Positions 1 through 7,778 of a stretch of DNA of 64,000 nt are shown one piece after another. Positions within the stretch are counted from its first letter, which is position 1. Each line of letters opens with the position of its first letter. A program made the translations under genes and the position numbers. The notes beneath the pieces were generated by a model. It was not told the origin of the DNA and ran no database searches. It saw only the letters and a program-made list of their open reading frames with translations. Source of the DNA: DASSUC01 sp035649895. Lineage in GTDB: Bacteria > Actinomycetota > Actinomycetes > Mycobacteriales > Micromonosporaceae. The stretch is taken from NCBI GenBank assembly GCA_035649895.1, contig DASRIS010000196.1, positions 36,958 through 100,957 on the forward strand. Direction: 5' to 3'.

Positions 1-557
1 TACGGGTGGTCAGCGCGCGGGTGGTCGCGATCCGGCCCGAGCCTGAGCTGGAGCGGGCACTGCAGACTCCCACCCGCGAGGCGGTGCAGGTGGCGGCCGA
101 CCGGGCGACGTACTCCCGCCGTGCCCAGGCGGTGGAGCAGGAGCGGGCGATCGCCGAGAACGAGCTGCAGAGCAAGATCGAGCTGGCCCGGCGCGAGCAG
201 CAGCTGGTCGAGCAGCGCGGGGCCAACGCCCACCGGCGGGCCGAGCTGGACGCCGCGGCCCAGCTCGCCGCCGCGGAGGGAGATGCGCGGCGCTCCCGGG
301 TGCTGACCGCCGCCGAGGCCGAGAAGGACCGCACGCTCGCCGAGGCCAAGGCCGCCGGGGTACGGGCGGTCGGGCTGGCCGAGGGCGACGCGGAGGCCGC
401 CCGGCTCGCCGCGTACCGCGACCTGCCCGCGGGCGTGCTCCAGGCGCTGGCGCTCAAGGAGCTGGCCGGCCAGCTGCCGGAGATCGGCCAGCTGACCGTC
501 ACCCCGGACGTGGTCACCGGCCTGGTGGCCCGCCTGACGAACGGGGCGCACCAGTGA
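1..557 (+). CDS. SPFH/Band 7 domain protein, C-terminal part (cut by window edge)
   Basis: The reading frame is open to the left edge, so only the C-terminal ~184 residues are present. They form a long charged helix rich in Ala, Glu, Arg and Gln (AEAEKDRTLAEAKAAG), the coiled-coil tail that follows the SPFH domain in flotillin/stomatin-like proteins. The final segment (LAAYRDLPAGVLQALALKEL) is also typical of that family. Such proteins form membrane-microdomain scaffolds; the membrane anchor and SPFH core would lie to the left. An NAD-kinase-like gene follows 49 bp downstream on the same strand and is probably co-transcribed. The family is fairly sure; the specific function is not. Confidence 0.75.
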   Translation, partial: RVVSARVVAIRPEPELERALQTPTREAVQVAADRATYSRRAQAVEQERAIAENELQSKIELARREQQLVEQRGANAHRRAELDAAAQLAAAEGDARRSRVLTAAEAEKDRTLAEAKAAGVRAVGLAEGDAEAARLAAYRDLPAGVLQALALKELAGQLPEIGQLTVTPDVVTGLVARLTNGAHQ

Positions 558-562
558 GCCCG

Positions 563-600
563 GGGAGCGAGCCTGCGAGCCCCGCAGTGCGGACAGAGGT
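563..600 (+). repeat. GAGCGAGC...CCCCGCAG intergenic repeat copy
   Basis: The gap between the SPFH and NAD-kinase-like genes contains gagcgagcctgcgagccccgcagtg-type sequence. It resembles the two 30-bp copies found before dnaJ (13184-13213 and 13241-13270) and lies in the same position, just before a gene start. It looks like a dispersed repeat family of this genome. I cannot assign a function. Confidence 0.5.
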
Positions 601-606
601 GTCGCC

Positions 607-1524
607 GTGAGCCTGCCTCCTCGGGTGGTGTTCGTGTCGCGCCGCAGCGAGATGGACGAGCTGATGGCGCGGCACGGCACCCGAGCCGCCGCGGCGTACT
701 TCCTGCGCCAGCGCGGGCGCGACCTGGCCGAGGTCACCGCCAGGCACACTGCTCTACAGGCCGCCCTGACCGAGCTCGGCGCCGCGGTCCCGGCCGACTG
801 GCGCCGGGGTCACGTCGACCGGGAGGACCTGCCCCGGTTCCTCTTCGCCCCGGAGGACATCGTGGTGGCGGTGGGCCAGGACGGGCTCGTCGCCAACGTG
901 GCCAAGTACCTGTCCGGGCAGCCGGTGGTCGGCGTCGACCCCGAGCCGGAGCGCAACCCCGGCGTACTCGTCCGGTTCTCTCCGGCCGCCGCTGGCCGGC
1001 TGCTGCCGCCGCTGGCCGCGGGCGCGGCTGCCCAGCAGGTCCGCACCATGGTGGTGGCCGCCCTCGACGATGGCCAGGAGCTGGTCGGACTCAACGAGGT
1101 GTACGTCGGCCACCCGTCCCACCAGTCGGCCCGGTACGCCATCGCCACCGCCGACGGCCGGCGGGAGCGGCAGTCGTCGTCGGGCGTCGTGGCCGGCACC
1201 GGCACCGGTGCCACCGGCTGGTGCGCGTCGATCGTGCGGGAGCGGGCCGCCGCGCCCGCGCTGCCGGCGCCCGGGGAGGCGGCGGTGTGCTGGTTCGTCC
1301 GGGAGGCGTGGCCGTCGCCGGCGACCGGGGTGTCGCTGACCGCCGGCCGGCTGGCCGCTGGGGAGCGGCTGGAGCTGGTCAGCGAGGCCGAGCGGCTGGT
1401 GGTGTTCGCGGACGGGGTGGAGGCGGACCACCTGGTGATGGCGTGGGGCCAGCGGGTCAGCATCGGCGTGGCCGACCGGCGGCTGCGCCTTGTCATCCCC
1501 GGTCCTGTCGGAGGGTTCGGCTAA
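607..1524 (+). CDS. NAD-kinase-like / diacylglycerol-kinase-fold protein
   Basis: 305 residues. Residues 87-93 (VAVGQDG) sit where NAD kinases have the GGDGT nucleotide-binding motif. An Asn-Glu pair occurs at 163-164 (LNEVYVG), and a Gly/Thr-rich loop at 191-205 (SSGVVAGTGTGATGW) resembles the NAD-kinase TPTGSTAY loop. The order and spacing of the three motifs support the ATP-NAD kinase fold. The first motif is altered, with GQDG in place of GGDG, so NAD phosphorylation should not be assumed. The GTG start at 607 follows a purine-rich stretch (gacagagg). It lies just downstream of the SPFH gene, which suggests a two-gene unit. An alternative is a degenerate, non-catalytic family member. Confidence 0.7.
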   Translation: MSLPPRVVFVSRRSEMDELMARHGTRAAAAYFLRQRGRDLAEVTARHTALQAALTELGAAVPADWRRGHVDREDLPRFLFAPEDIVVAVGQDGLVANVAKYLSGQPVVGVDPEPERNPGVLVRFSPAAAGRLLPPLAAGAAAQQVRTMVVAALDDGQELVGLNEVYVGHPSHQSARYAIATADGRRERQSSSGVVAGTGTGATGWCASIVRERAAAPALPAPGEAAVCWFVREAWPSPATGVSLTAGRLAAGERLELVSEAERLVVFADGVEADHLVMAWGQRVSIGVADRRLRLVIPGPVGGFG

Positions 1525-1551
1525 CGTTGCCGCTCGCCAGTCCTTGCCACG

Positions 1552-1557
1552 TAGCCT
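1552..1557 (+). promoter_or_regulatory. -10 box (TAGCCT) of a leaderless gene
   Basis: TAGCCT fits TANNNT and ends 6 bases before the GTG at 1564. That distance puts the transcription start at the first codon. There is no Shine-Dalgarno sequence before the GTG. The same arrangement recurs at 19331, 28496, 36751, 41792 and 55485. Confidence 0.5.
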
Positions 1558-1563
1558 GGATGC

Positions 1564-1872
1564 GTGGCTGCCACGGCCGGCTCCGGAGGTGACGAGGTGA
1601 CCGCTGCCGTCACAGGTCACTCGCGGTTCCTCAGTGAGGGCGGCTTCACCGCCGGCGTGCCGTCGTACTGGATTGTGGTGCCGGACCGGGACGCGGCGAC
1701 GATCGCGCTCGCGGAGCTGGTGCTCGACGAGCAGACCCGCACCTACCGGTACGCCACGCACTACACCACCGATGTGTTCCGCACCGAGCGGCCGTGGCCG
1801 GTCAAGGTCGACCTCCCGGCTCTGGCCGCTCGGATGGCGCGCTACCGGCGGGGAAGTGTCGGGGGGCGCTAG
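1564..1872 (+). pseudogene. Uma2-family endonuclease remnant (C-terminal part only)
   Basis: 102 codons. Residues 31-40 (GVPSYWIVVP) match the conserved GVPEYWIVD segment that precedes the last strands of Uma2 (DUF820) PD-(D/E)XK nucleases. The remaining ~60 residues fit the C-terminal tail, ending in a PWPVKVDLPAL stretch. The upstream half, which should carry the catalytic Asp-Glu-X-Lys residues, is absent. This is probably a deletion derivative. A leaderless -10 box lies just before the GTG, so it may still be expressed. Its 3' end overlaps the convergent membrane-protein gene by about 70 bp. Confidence 0.55.
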
Positions 1873-2518
1873 GGCTCAGGATGTCCTCGACCGGCACAGT
1901 TATCGGGTCGCTCGGCCGCTGTGCGCGCTCCTGGCGTTCCCGTTGGCGTTCCACCCACCGGTTGATCATGTTGCTCATCGCGACGAGCACCCTGAGCGTC
2001 ACCGCCTGAAGAATCTTGATCATCACGAGGACCGCTGCGGCGGCCCACCACACCGAAGGCTCGTCAGGGAAACGGAGCAGCAGGACCCCGAAGACCACTA
2101 CCGCCATCGCGGCGGCGTCACGTGTCCACCACAGCACTCGCGACCACCTGCCGCCCTTCGGCGGCTTCTCCGACCGACCCGTACTCAGGAAGGCGCCGAC
2201 TCCCGTGCTGTCCCGCCAATGCCTGGCTGTCGAGAGCACAAAGGTGACGAGCTCCCACGCCCCAACCGCCGCGGCAACCCGCAGCGCGGTGCCGGCTGGG
2301 TCCAGCTCGTGGAAGCCACCTACCCGCAGCGTGACGACGGTGACAACGGCGGCGAAGACCACGCGCGCCACCGCCCATGCCCCGAACGCACCGATGAGGA
2401 CCAGGGCGCGCTGCAGCGGAGTGTTCAGGTTGGCGTTGTCAACTGTGCCCACAGCACCATTGAAGCGCCGACGTGCCAGGGACCGTGGCCGCCGTCTACG
2501 GACCTGGTAGCTGCTCAT
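1802..2518 (-). CDS. hypothetical membrane protein
   Basis: 238 residues from an ATG at 2518. An earlier in-frame ATG at 2998 would run antisense through the neighbouring gene and give non-protein-like sequence, so the later start is preferred. An Arg-rich N-terminus (residues 7-18) precedes four likely membrane segments at about 36-66, 78-97, 133-149 and 157-180. A charged tail (RQRERQERAQR) follows. No known domain is recognised. It is divergent from the mycothiol/DinB-type gene at 2546, with only 27 bp between the starts, so the two promoters must overlap. Confidence 0.6.
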   Translation of the reverse strand: MSSYQVRRRRPRSLARRRFNGAVGTVDNANLNTPLQRALVLIGAFGAWAVARVVFAAVVTVVTLRVGGFHELDPAGTALRVAAAVGAWELVTFVLSTARHWRDSTGVGAFLSTGRSEKPPKGGRWSRVLWWTRDAAAMAVVVFGVLLLRFPDEPSVWWAAAAVLVMIKILQAVTLRVLVAMSNMINRWVERQRERQERAQRPSDPITVPVEDILSPSAPRHFPAGSAPSERPEPGGRP

Positions 2519-2545
2519 GCACACCCGACCATCCGGGGGTACCAG

Positions 2546-3223
2546 ATGTCCGCCCACGATGCGCTTGCGGCTCTGCGGCAGGAGACCGGGGCGTTGTCCG
2601 CGGTCCTGCGGCCACTGGATCCGGTGCAGTTCGACCGGCCAACGAACTGTCCGCCGTGGGACCTGCGAGAACTGGTTGTGCACACCGCGGCCAGCGTCGG
2701 CATCCGTGGGTCCTTTCCGTCGGCTGATCCACAGTCGGTGCTGTCCAGCGCGACGGACTACTACCGCCGACCGGAACGTGACACCAGGCAGTACCGCCAG
2801 CGCAACGTTGAGCGGACCAGACAGCTGGCCGCACAGGTCCTTGCCGGGACATCGCCAGCGCGGTGGTTCGACGAGGTCACCCAGGACGCGGTGACCAAGC
2901 TGAGCCAGGACGACCTGAACCGGACCGTGCTGATCTCCGGGCGCGCCATGAGACTGGCCGACTGGGTGGTCACCCGGGTCATCTCCGTGGCCGCCCACGG
3001 CCTCGATGTCGCCCTTACCCTGGGCAGCCAGCCGTGGACAACCTCTTCGGCCATGACGGTGGTCCGACCCGTGCTGGTCGAGCTCATGGGCGCCGAACCG
3101 CCGGCATCAGTGAACTGGGACGATCACACCCTGTTGGCAACCGCGACCGGACGCCGAGCATTGACCACCACGGAGCGGATGCTTCTGGGCCCGCTGCGGG
3201 AACGGGTTCCCGTACTGTCCTGA
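2546..3223 (+). CDS. maleylpyruvate isomerase N-terminal (DinB-like) domain protein
   Basis: 225 residues. The N-terminal helices with NCPPWDLRELVVHTAAS (about residues 33-49) match the four-helix DinB/mycothiol-dependent maleylpyruvate isomerase N-terminal domain. Typical members have W-x-x-x-x-L-x-x-H here, with the His as a metal ligand. A later AAHGLDVALTLG segment supplies a further conserved His. Actinobacterial members of this family are thought to use mycothiol or bind metal, but most have no known substrate. The ATG at 2546 has a G-rich stretch (gggggt) 7 bases upstream. The open frame extends far to the left, but that extension is shadow sequence. Confidence 0.7.
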   Translation: MSAHDALAALRQETGALSAVLRPLDPVQFDRPTNCPPWDLRELVVHTAASVGIRGSFPSADPQSVLSSATDYYRRPERDTRQYRQRNVERTRQLAAQVLAGTSPARWFDEVTQDAVTKLSQDDLNRTVLISGRAMRLADWVVTRVISVAAHGLDVALTLGSQPWTTSSAMTVVRPVLVELMGAEPPASVNWDDHTLLATATGRRALTTTERMLLGPLRERVPVLS

Positions 3224-3341
3224 AGTCGAGGTAGCCCTCGCATTCGGCGACCGCGGTCGATGTCGTGTTGTGCCGCCGGGCGGGGGCGCGTCGACACTTG
3301 ACGACTGAGGACGAGTTCTGTGTGGCGTGACTGGAGGTCTC

Positions 3342-3404
3342 ATGTCGCAGCCTGAGCTGCATCGCCGGTTGGGCGTCGAGCTCAGCGGCCGGGTCAGCGT
3401 ATAG
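3342..3404 (+). pseudogene. 20-codon ORF with a strong ribosome-binding site; possible gene-start remnant
   Basis: An ATG at 3342 follows ggaggtctc, a near-ideal Shine-Dalgarno site with good spacing. It encodes MSQPELHRRLGVELSGRVSV and then stops with TAG. The peptide looks like the beginning of a longer soluble protein that has since been lost. It could instead be a real small protein. The surrounding 3224-3442 stretch (219 bp) holds nothing else that I recognise. Confidence 0.3.
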
Positions 3405-3442
3405 CCGGGTTGGCTGGCAGCGGGGACGCTGCCGCGCAGGTG

Positions 3443-3870
3443 CTACCTGTCTGTGGCCTTGGGGTGGCCAGGACCGGCATGGACCAGCCACACGATGCGT
3501 GTTTCGTGGTTGACCAGGTACCAGATCCGCCCGGCCCCGGTCACCTCGTACTGCCACTGTTCCAGGCGTTGGCCGACGTAGAGGCGGCTGCGTGCGGTCC
3601 GTTCCACAAGGTCACCTCGTACTGCCACTGTTCCAGGCGTTGGCCGCCGTGCGTACCCCAGGCCAGGTCATGCTTCAGCCGGTGCTGGCGTTCTATCGGC
3701 GGTGCCGGGCAAGGAGAGCTGCGGATCGTCTCGAAGGCGGTCCGGGTGTTGCCAGCCGCCTGGCGGCAGAGCTCCTCCCAGCCTTTGGCTGCGTCGTTGG
3801 TGGCGAACCGCAGCTCGTACTCGCTCGGCCGGGCTGGTGGCGCAACCCGGTCGCCGCGCTTCGGGCTCAC
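3443..3870 (-). pseudogene. RelE/ParE-like toxin gene broken by an internal duplication
   Basis: The 5' part starts at GTG 3870 (MSPKRGDRVAPP) and reads through residues rich in Arg and Trp to GQRLEQWQYEVT. It then shifts into non-homologous sequence and stops at 3541. The 3' part, in another frame and ending at 3443, repeats GQRLEQWQYEVT and continues GAGRIWYLVNHETR to a GHPKATD end. EQWQYEVTGAGRIWYL is the conserved core of an actinobacterial RelE-like toxin family. The first codon overlaps the stop of the antitoxin gene upstream (GTGA, 3867-3870), the normal layout of such pairs. The two parts are separated by a 37-bp direct repeat with 71-bp offset, so the frame is broken. Confidence 0.7.
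3539..3646 (-). repeat. 37-bp direct repeat, 71-bp offset, inside the toxin gene
   Basis: The same 37 bases, starting ggtcacctcgtactgccac, occur at 3539-3575 and 3610-3646. Each encodes LEQWQYEVT on the minus strand. The 71-bp offset is not a multiple of three, so it shifts the frame. The 34 bases between the copies are not part of the repeat, so this looks like recombination with a related sequence or duplication followed by divergence. Confidence 0.85.
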
Positions 3871-4343
3871 GCCGCCGCGTCCGGCGCTGGCACCGAGCCA
3901 AAGTCGTCCCCGTGGGCGTGGGTGAGGATCGCATGCAGCTCGGGATCGGCGTAGACCTCAGCCGTGTGCCGCCACTCGGCGAGCAGCTGGGACACCGGGG
4001 CCAGGTTGTTCAGCGAGGCAGCGGCGTGCACCGTAGCCACGAGCTCACCGGCCAGCTCGTCAACCGCGGCGTCGGGCAGGAACCGGACCCACGGCAGTGC
4101 CGCGGGCAGTATGCGGCGGAGCAGGCTTGCCCCATTGCCTTCGGCCAGCACGCCGGTCAGCAGTCGGGCCGTCAGGTCGACAACCTCGCCCTCCTGCCGC
4201 GCCCGGTCGGCTGACATCAACACGAGGTCACCGGCTCCACGGCGCCGCAACCGTAACGCTCGGGTGGCTGCCAGCCGTCTAGTCGTCCGGGTAGGGTGCT
4301 GGATCAGCTCGGTGAACGGCACTTCCTCGAGCGGGCTTCCCAT
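3867..4343 (-). CDS. PHD/YefM-like antitoxin with C-terminal extension
   Basis: 158 residues from ATG 4343, which has tgaggtc just upstream. The N-terminus (EEVPFTELIQHPTRTTRRL, followed by RALRLRRRGAGDLVLMSA) resembles PHD-type antitoxins: a beta strand, a helix, then RLRRR-x-x-DLVL. The remaining ~100 helical residues (AAALPWVRFLPDAAVDEL, EWRHTAEVYADPELHAIL) are a C-terminal region seen in actinobacterial antitoxins paired with the RelE-like family. It overlaps the broken toxin gene by GTGA. With the toxin disrupted, it may be a free antitoxin. Confidence 0.65.
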   Translation of the reverse strand: MGSPLEEVPFTELIQHPTRTTRRLAATRALRLRRRGAGDLVLMSADRARQEGEVVDLTARLLTGVLAEGNGASLLRRILPAALPWVRFLPDAAVDELAGELVATVHAAASLNNLAPVSQLLAEWRHTAEVYADPELHAILTHAHGDDFGSVPAPDAAA

Positions 4344-4410
4344 GACCTCAAAGGTACTCCAGAGGTCGGCTTGGTCGCGGTACGGCGGCGAGTAGCGGCT
4401 GGGGACATGG

Positions 4411-5682
4411 TCAGTCCGCGTGTGTTGCGGCGTTGTGCTGCGCCACCCAGTGCTCGACGGCCTCGGAGTCGTCAAGGTCAACCCCTTCGGCGAGCAGCTG
4501 CGCCACCAGCTGGGCGGCGGGTCCGCGTGCCTCGCCGGTGGCGGCCAGGCGGGCGAACTCCTCACTCGCCTTGCCGATCGTCTCGCGGGTGGCCTTGACC
4601 GCTGCGGCGGGAAGCTTGCGGCGGCGACCCGCCCACGCCACCCACGCGTCCAGCACGCGGGGCAGGAGCGCGATGTCAGTCTGGTCCAGCAGGGTCGCCC
4701 GGGGGGCCCAGTCGAGCAGGAAGAACTCGACCGCCGTCGGGCTCCACCGCAGCGGCCTGCCGTCGCGCCGGTCCGCCCAGTCGATGACCGTGTCGAGGCA
4801 GAACTCCAGCGACCTCGGGTCTGCACCGGCCAGCCGCTGGCCCGCCGCGCTGGCCCGGAACGCCTTGAGCAGAACGGCCCGTTCCCCCTCGGCGGTCGGC
4901 TCCCGGCCCGGCCCGGCGCCGGTCTCGGGCAGCAGCGCCAGCCGGGCGAGCGCGAACACCCGGTCGGACGCGAAGGACTCGCTCCCCGGCGGCTCGGTGA
5001 GCTTGTCCGTATGCGCGAGCTGGGTGGTGACCACGGCTCGAAGCTGGGCCGGCGGCACCTCGCGGAACCAGATGAGCGGGTCCGCGCCGGCCAGCTCGCG
5101 CGCTGACGCGAGCACCTTGGCGGCCGGGACACCGACGAACACGTCCTTGACAAAGCCCAGGTTGTGGTCCACCAGTGCGCCGACCGCGTGCTCCGGGCCG
5201 CCCAGCACCTCGTCGGCGTACGCGAACGTGGCCACGTAGGACACCTGGTCGCCGTACACGTCACCGTAGGCGTAGGTCCCGGTGGGCCGTAACCCGGCCA
5301 GGGCGCGCTCCCACGGCGGCCCGTCGCCATCCGGGCGGCCCGGCACCCGGCCGGGCAGCAGCGCGTCGACCGCTGCCCAGAGGGCGACCGCCGCCTCCTT
5401 CCGGGCGAAGTGGCCCAGCCCTTCGGTGAAGTCGGTGACGGCCGCGGCCCGGTCCCCGTCGGCGATCCCGTAGACCATCCCGAGCAGGATGGAGAGCATC
5501 CGCTCCGCGTCAAAGGCGCTCTCCGCGTCGGCGAGGTCACCGGCGAGACCGTGGAACAGCTCGTGCGGGTCTGGCGCGGCGGGAGCACCGGAAGTGGCGG
5601 GGGCAGTGGCAGCCGGTGTGGCCCGGGCCGAGCTGGACGCGCCAGTCGGGCGGGGGGAGCGGGGACGGCGAGCCCTGGCCAT
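4411..5682 (-). CDS. conserved hypothetical protein
   Basis: 423 residues. The first ~35 are an Arg/Pro/Ala/Thr-rich disordered leader (MARARRPRSPRPTG). The rest is a long, mostly helical soluble domain with no recognised catalytic motif. It contains aromatic and acidic stretches (GTYAYGDVYGDQVSYVATFAY and VIDWADRRDGRPLRWSPTAV). There is no signal peptide or membrane segment. The gene stands alone upstream of the antitoxin gene, with a 67-bp gap. I do not recognise the family. Confidence 0.65.
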   Translation of the reverse strand: MARARRPRSPRPTGASSSARATPAATAPATSGAPAAPDPHELFHGLAGDLADAESAFDAERMLSILLGMVYGIADGDRAAAVTDFTEGLGHFARKEAAVALWAAVDALLPGRVPGRPDGDGPPWERALAGLRPTGTYAYGDVYGDQVSYVATFAYADEVLGGPEHAVGALVDHNLGFVKDVFVGVPAAKVLASARELAGADPLIWFREVPPAQLRAVVTTQLAHTDKLTEPPGSESFASDRVFALARLALLPETGAGPGREPTAEGERAVLLKAFRASAAGQRLAGADPRSLEFCLDTVIDWADRRDGRPLRWSPTAVEFFLLDWAPRATLLDQTDIALLPRVLDAWVAWAGRRRKLPAAAVKATRETIGKASEEFARLAATGEARGPAAQLVAQLLAEGVDLDDSEAVEHWVAQHNAATHAD

Positions 5683-5709
5683 GCCGGTGAGCCTACGCGC
5701 GCCAGTCCG

Positions 5710-6120
5710 TCAGCCGCGGGCGCGGGCCAGGACGAGCAGCCCGGCCGGCACCAGCACCCCGAGCGCCAGGCTCACCAGGCTGCCCGCCAGGTCCAGGCCG
5801 TGCAGCGAGCCCCGGTCCAGGCCGTGGTACGTCAGGTGCAGCGCGCCGAAGACGATGACCCCGACGAGCACCACGCTGGTCACCCGCTGGTCGCGTACGG
5901 CCGCCGCGAGCAGCAGCAGTACGCCGATCATGGTGAACGTCGCGCCCAGGTCGCTGACCAGGTGCTCGTTGTAGGGCGGGTAGGCGGCCGTCCACTGGCG
6001 ACCGAACCCGGGGAACGCGTCGAAGAAGTGCGCCGGGGCGAGCCACCCCCATACTCCCCAGGCGAGGTGAGCCGCGCCGAGCAGCACGAGCCCTGCGGCG
6101 AGGACCCGCTGGCGCGTCAC
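5710..6120 (-). CDS. small four-segment membrane protein
   Basis: 136 residues with hydrophobic segments at about 6-30, 58-75, 80-98 and 111-132. A polar loop (FDAFPGFGRQWTAAYPPYN) lies between the first two. It resembles the general layout of DUF4345-type membrane proteins, but I would not assign that firmly. The GTG at 6120 overlaps the stop of the upstream GTPase by GTGA, so it is the third gene of a translationally coupled operon with two GTPases. A membrane partner for the GTPases is a reasonable inference. Confidence 0.65.
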   Translation of the reverse strand: MTRQRVLAAGLVLLGAAHLAWGVWGWLAPAHFFDAFPGFGRQWTAAYPPYNEHLVSDLGATFTMIGVLLLLAAAVRDQRVTSVVLVGVIVFGALHLTYHGLDRGSLHGLDLAGSLVSLALGVLVPAGLLVLARARG

Positions 6121-7778
6121 CCGCGCGCCCGGGTCAGCGCGGCGCGCGCCTGGCCGTACCCGTCGAGCACCTCGCGGACCGGCGCTACCACGTACCCGTG
6201 GGAGATCTCCCCGACCGCGGCCCGCAGCCGCCGTCCGGCCCGCAGCCGCGCGCGCCTGGCGCCCAGGGCGGCGAGCGGCCCGGCGAACCCGGCGAGCAGC
6301 GCCCCGGCGAGGAGCCCACCGACCAGCAGTACGGGAGGCAGCAGCGCCTCGCCGACGCGCGGGTAGTCCGGCACGGGCAGCCCGGTCACGGTGAGCGCGT
6401 AGCCGCCGACCAGCCACAGCAGGCCGACGATGGCGGCCAGGGTGGTCAGCCACTGCAGGCCGCCGAAGATGCGCCACCACCACGGGGTACGGCGAAGCCC
6501 GAGGTCGGTGGTTGCCACCGCCTGGTCGAGGGCGTCGGAGACGTCGTCGAGGCGCGAGCGGGCCGCCACGGTGACCGCCGCGGGCCAGGGCGCCGGCAGC
6601 CCGGCTCCGGCGCGGTCGGCGAGCGTGCGGATGGAGAGGCTGACCGCGGCCCGCTGGGCGGCGGTCGGCGCGGGCAGCGAGGTGGCCGCCGGCGGGCCGT
6701 CCGGACGGTCGGGCAGGTGCAGGCGGCGTAGCGGGTCCGGGCGCAGGCGGCGCAGCCAGCGCAGCAGCGGCCAGCCCATGACCACACCGGCCCGGTGGCG
6801 GTACGCCTGCTCGGTCGCGTCGACCACGGCGGGCACCCCGGCGGCGTTGCTCAGCGCGTCGGTCAGCGACGCGGCGGTCGGCCGGTCGACCGTCTCGCCG
6901 GTGCGCTCAGGCCCCACCACGTCGGCCAGCTCGGCCGCCACCCGGTCGACGTCGCCGGCGAGCCGGCGCAGGGCCGCCTGCCGTTCGGTCACCGCGGTCT
7001 CCAGCAGCCGGCGCAGCTCGACCCAGCCCGGGGCGGCGTACGCGGATGTGGCTATCGCCGGAACCCCCGGCAGCCCGTCCTGGTCGAGCAGCTTGCGCAG
7101 GTCGGTGAGGCAGCGCTGGACATCGGGCGGAGTGAGCCGGTCGGCGTGGTTGAGCGCGACGAGGGTGATGTCCCTGTGCCGGTGGAACTGGCGCAGGTAG
7201 CTCTCGTGGACCAGCTTGTCCGCGTACTTCTGGGGGTCCAGCACCCAGACCACCACGTCCACGAGGCCGAGCAGCCGGTCCACCTCGGCGCGGTGGGCCA
7301 GCTCGACCGAGTCGAAGTCGGGCAGGTCGAGCAGTACCAGGCCGCGCAGCTTCGCCTCGTCGTCGCCGTCCAGCAGGCTCTCCCGGTTGAACCGGTGCCG
7401 GGGTAGCACGCCCAGCCAGTCCAGCATGGCGGTGGCGGCGCCCGGCGGCCCCCAGACGCAGGAGTAGGTGACCCCGGTGGTCGGCCGGCGTACGCCGACC
7501 GGCGAGAGCTCCAGCCTGGCCAAGGCGTTGAACAGGCTCGACTTGCCGCTGCCGGTCGCCCCGGCCAAGGCGACCACGGTGTGGTCACGGGAGAGCGCCA
7601 GCCGCTGCGCCGCGCGTTCGACCAGGGTGCGGGCCGGGACCAGCCGGTCCTCCGGCAGGTGCCCGTCGGCCGCGGCCAGGAAGCGTTGCAGCGCGTTCAT
7701 CCGCTCGAGCAGCTCGTCGAGGTTCACCCGGCGGTGGGCCCCCAGCGCCCCGCGGACCCGGTCCACCACACCGGTCAT
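6117..7778 (-). CDS. dynamin-like / YfjP-type membrane GTPase
   Basis: 553 residues. The P-loop GATGSGKSS lies at 73-81. Switch and G3 (LLDLPDFDSVE) follow, then G4 (ALNHADRL) and a probable G5 (ATSAYAAPG). After ~200 residues of helical sequence come two strong hydrophobic stretches (TTLAAIVGLLWLVGGYAL and PPVLLVGGLLAGALLAG). They form a membrane hairpin, followed by a basic tail. This is the layout of bacterial dynamin-related or YfjP-family GTPases that act at the membrane. It overlaps the next GTPase gene upstream by ATGA (7775-7778) and the small membrane protein downstream by GTGA. Confidence 0.8.
   Translation of the reverse strand: MTGVVDRVRGALGAHRRVNLDELLERMNALQRFLAAADGHLPEDRLVPARTLVERAAQRLALSRDHTVVALAGATGSGKSSLFNALARLELSPVGVRRPTTGVTYSCVWGPPGAATAMLDWLGVLPRHRFNRESLLDGDDEAKLRGLVLLDLPDFDSVELAHRAEVDRLLGLVDVVVWVLDPQKYADKLVHESYLRQFHRHRDITLVALNHADRLTPPDVQRCLTDLRKLLDQDGLPGVPAIATSAYAAPGWVELRRLLETAVTERQAALRRLAGDVDRVAAELADVVGPERTGETVDRPTAASLTDALSNAAGVPAVVDATEQAYRHRAGVVMGWPLLRWLRRLRPDPLRRLHLPDRPDGPPAATSLPAPTAAQRAAVSLSIRTLADRAGAGLPAPWPAAVTVAARSRLDDVSDALDQAVATTDLGLRRTPWWWRIFGGLQWLTTLAAIVGLLWLVGGYALTVTGLPVPDYPRVGEALLPPVLLVGGLLAGALLAGFAGPLAALGARRARLRAGRRLRAAVGEISHGYVVAPVREVLDGYGQARAALTRARG

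Noticed and set aside
754..1761. Long open frames antisense to the NAD-kinase-like gene
   Set aside because: High G+C gives long shadow ORFs. Translation is Arg/Pro/Gly-rich without domains.
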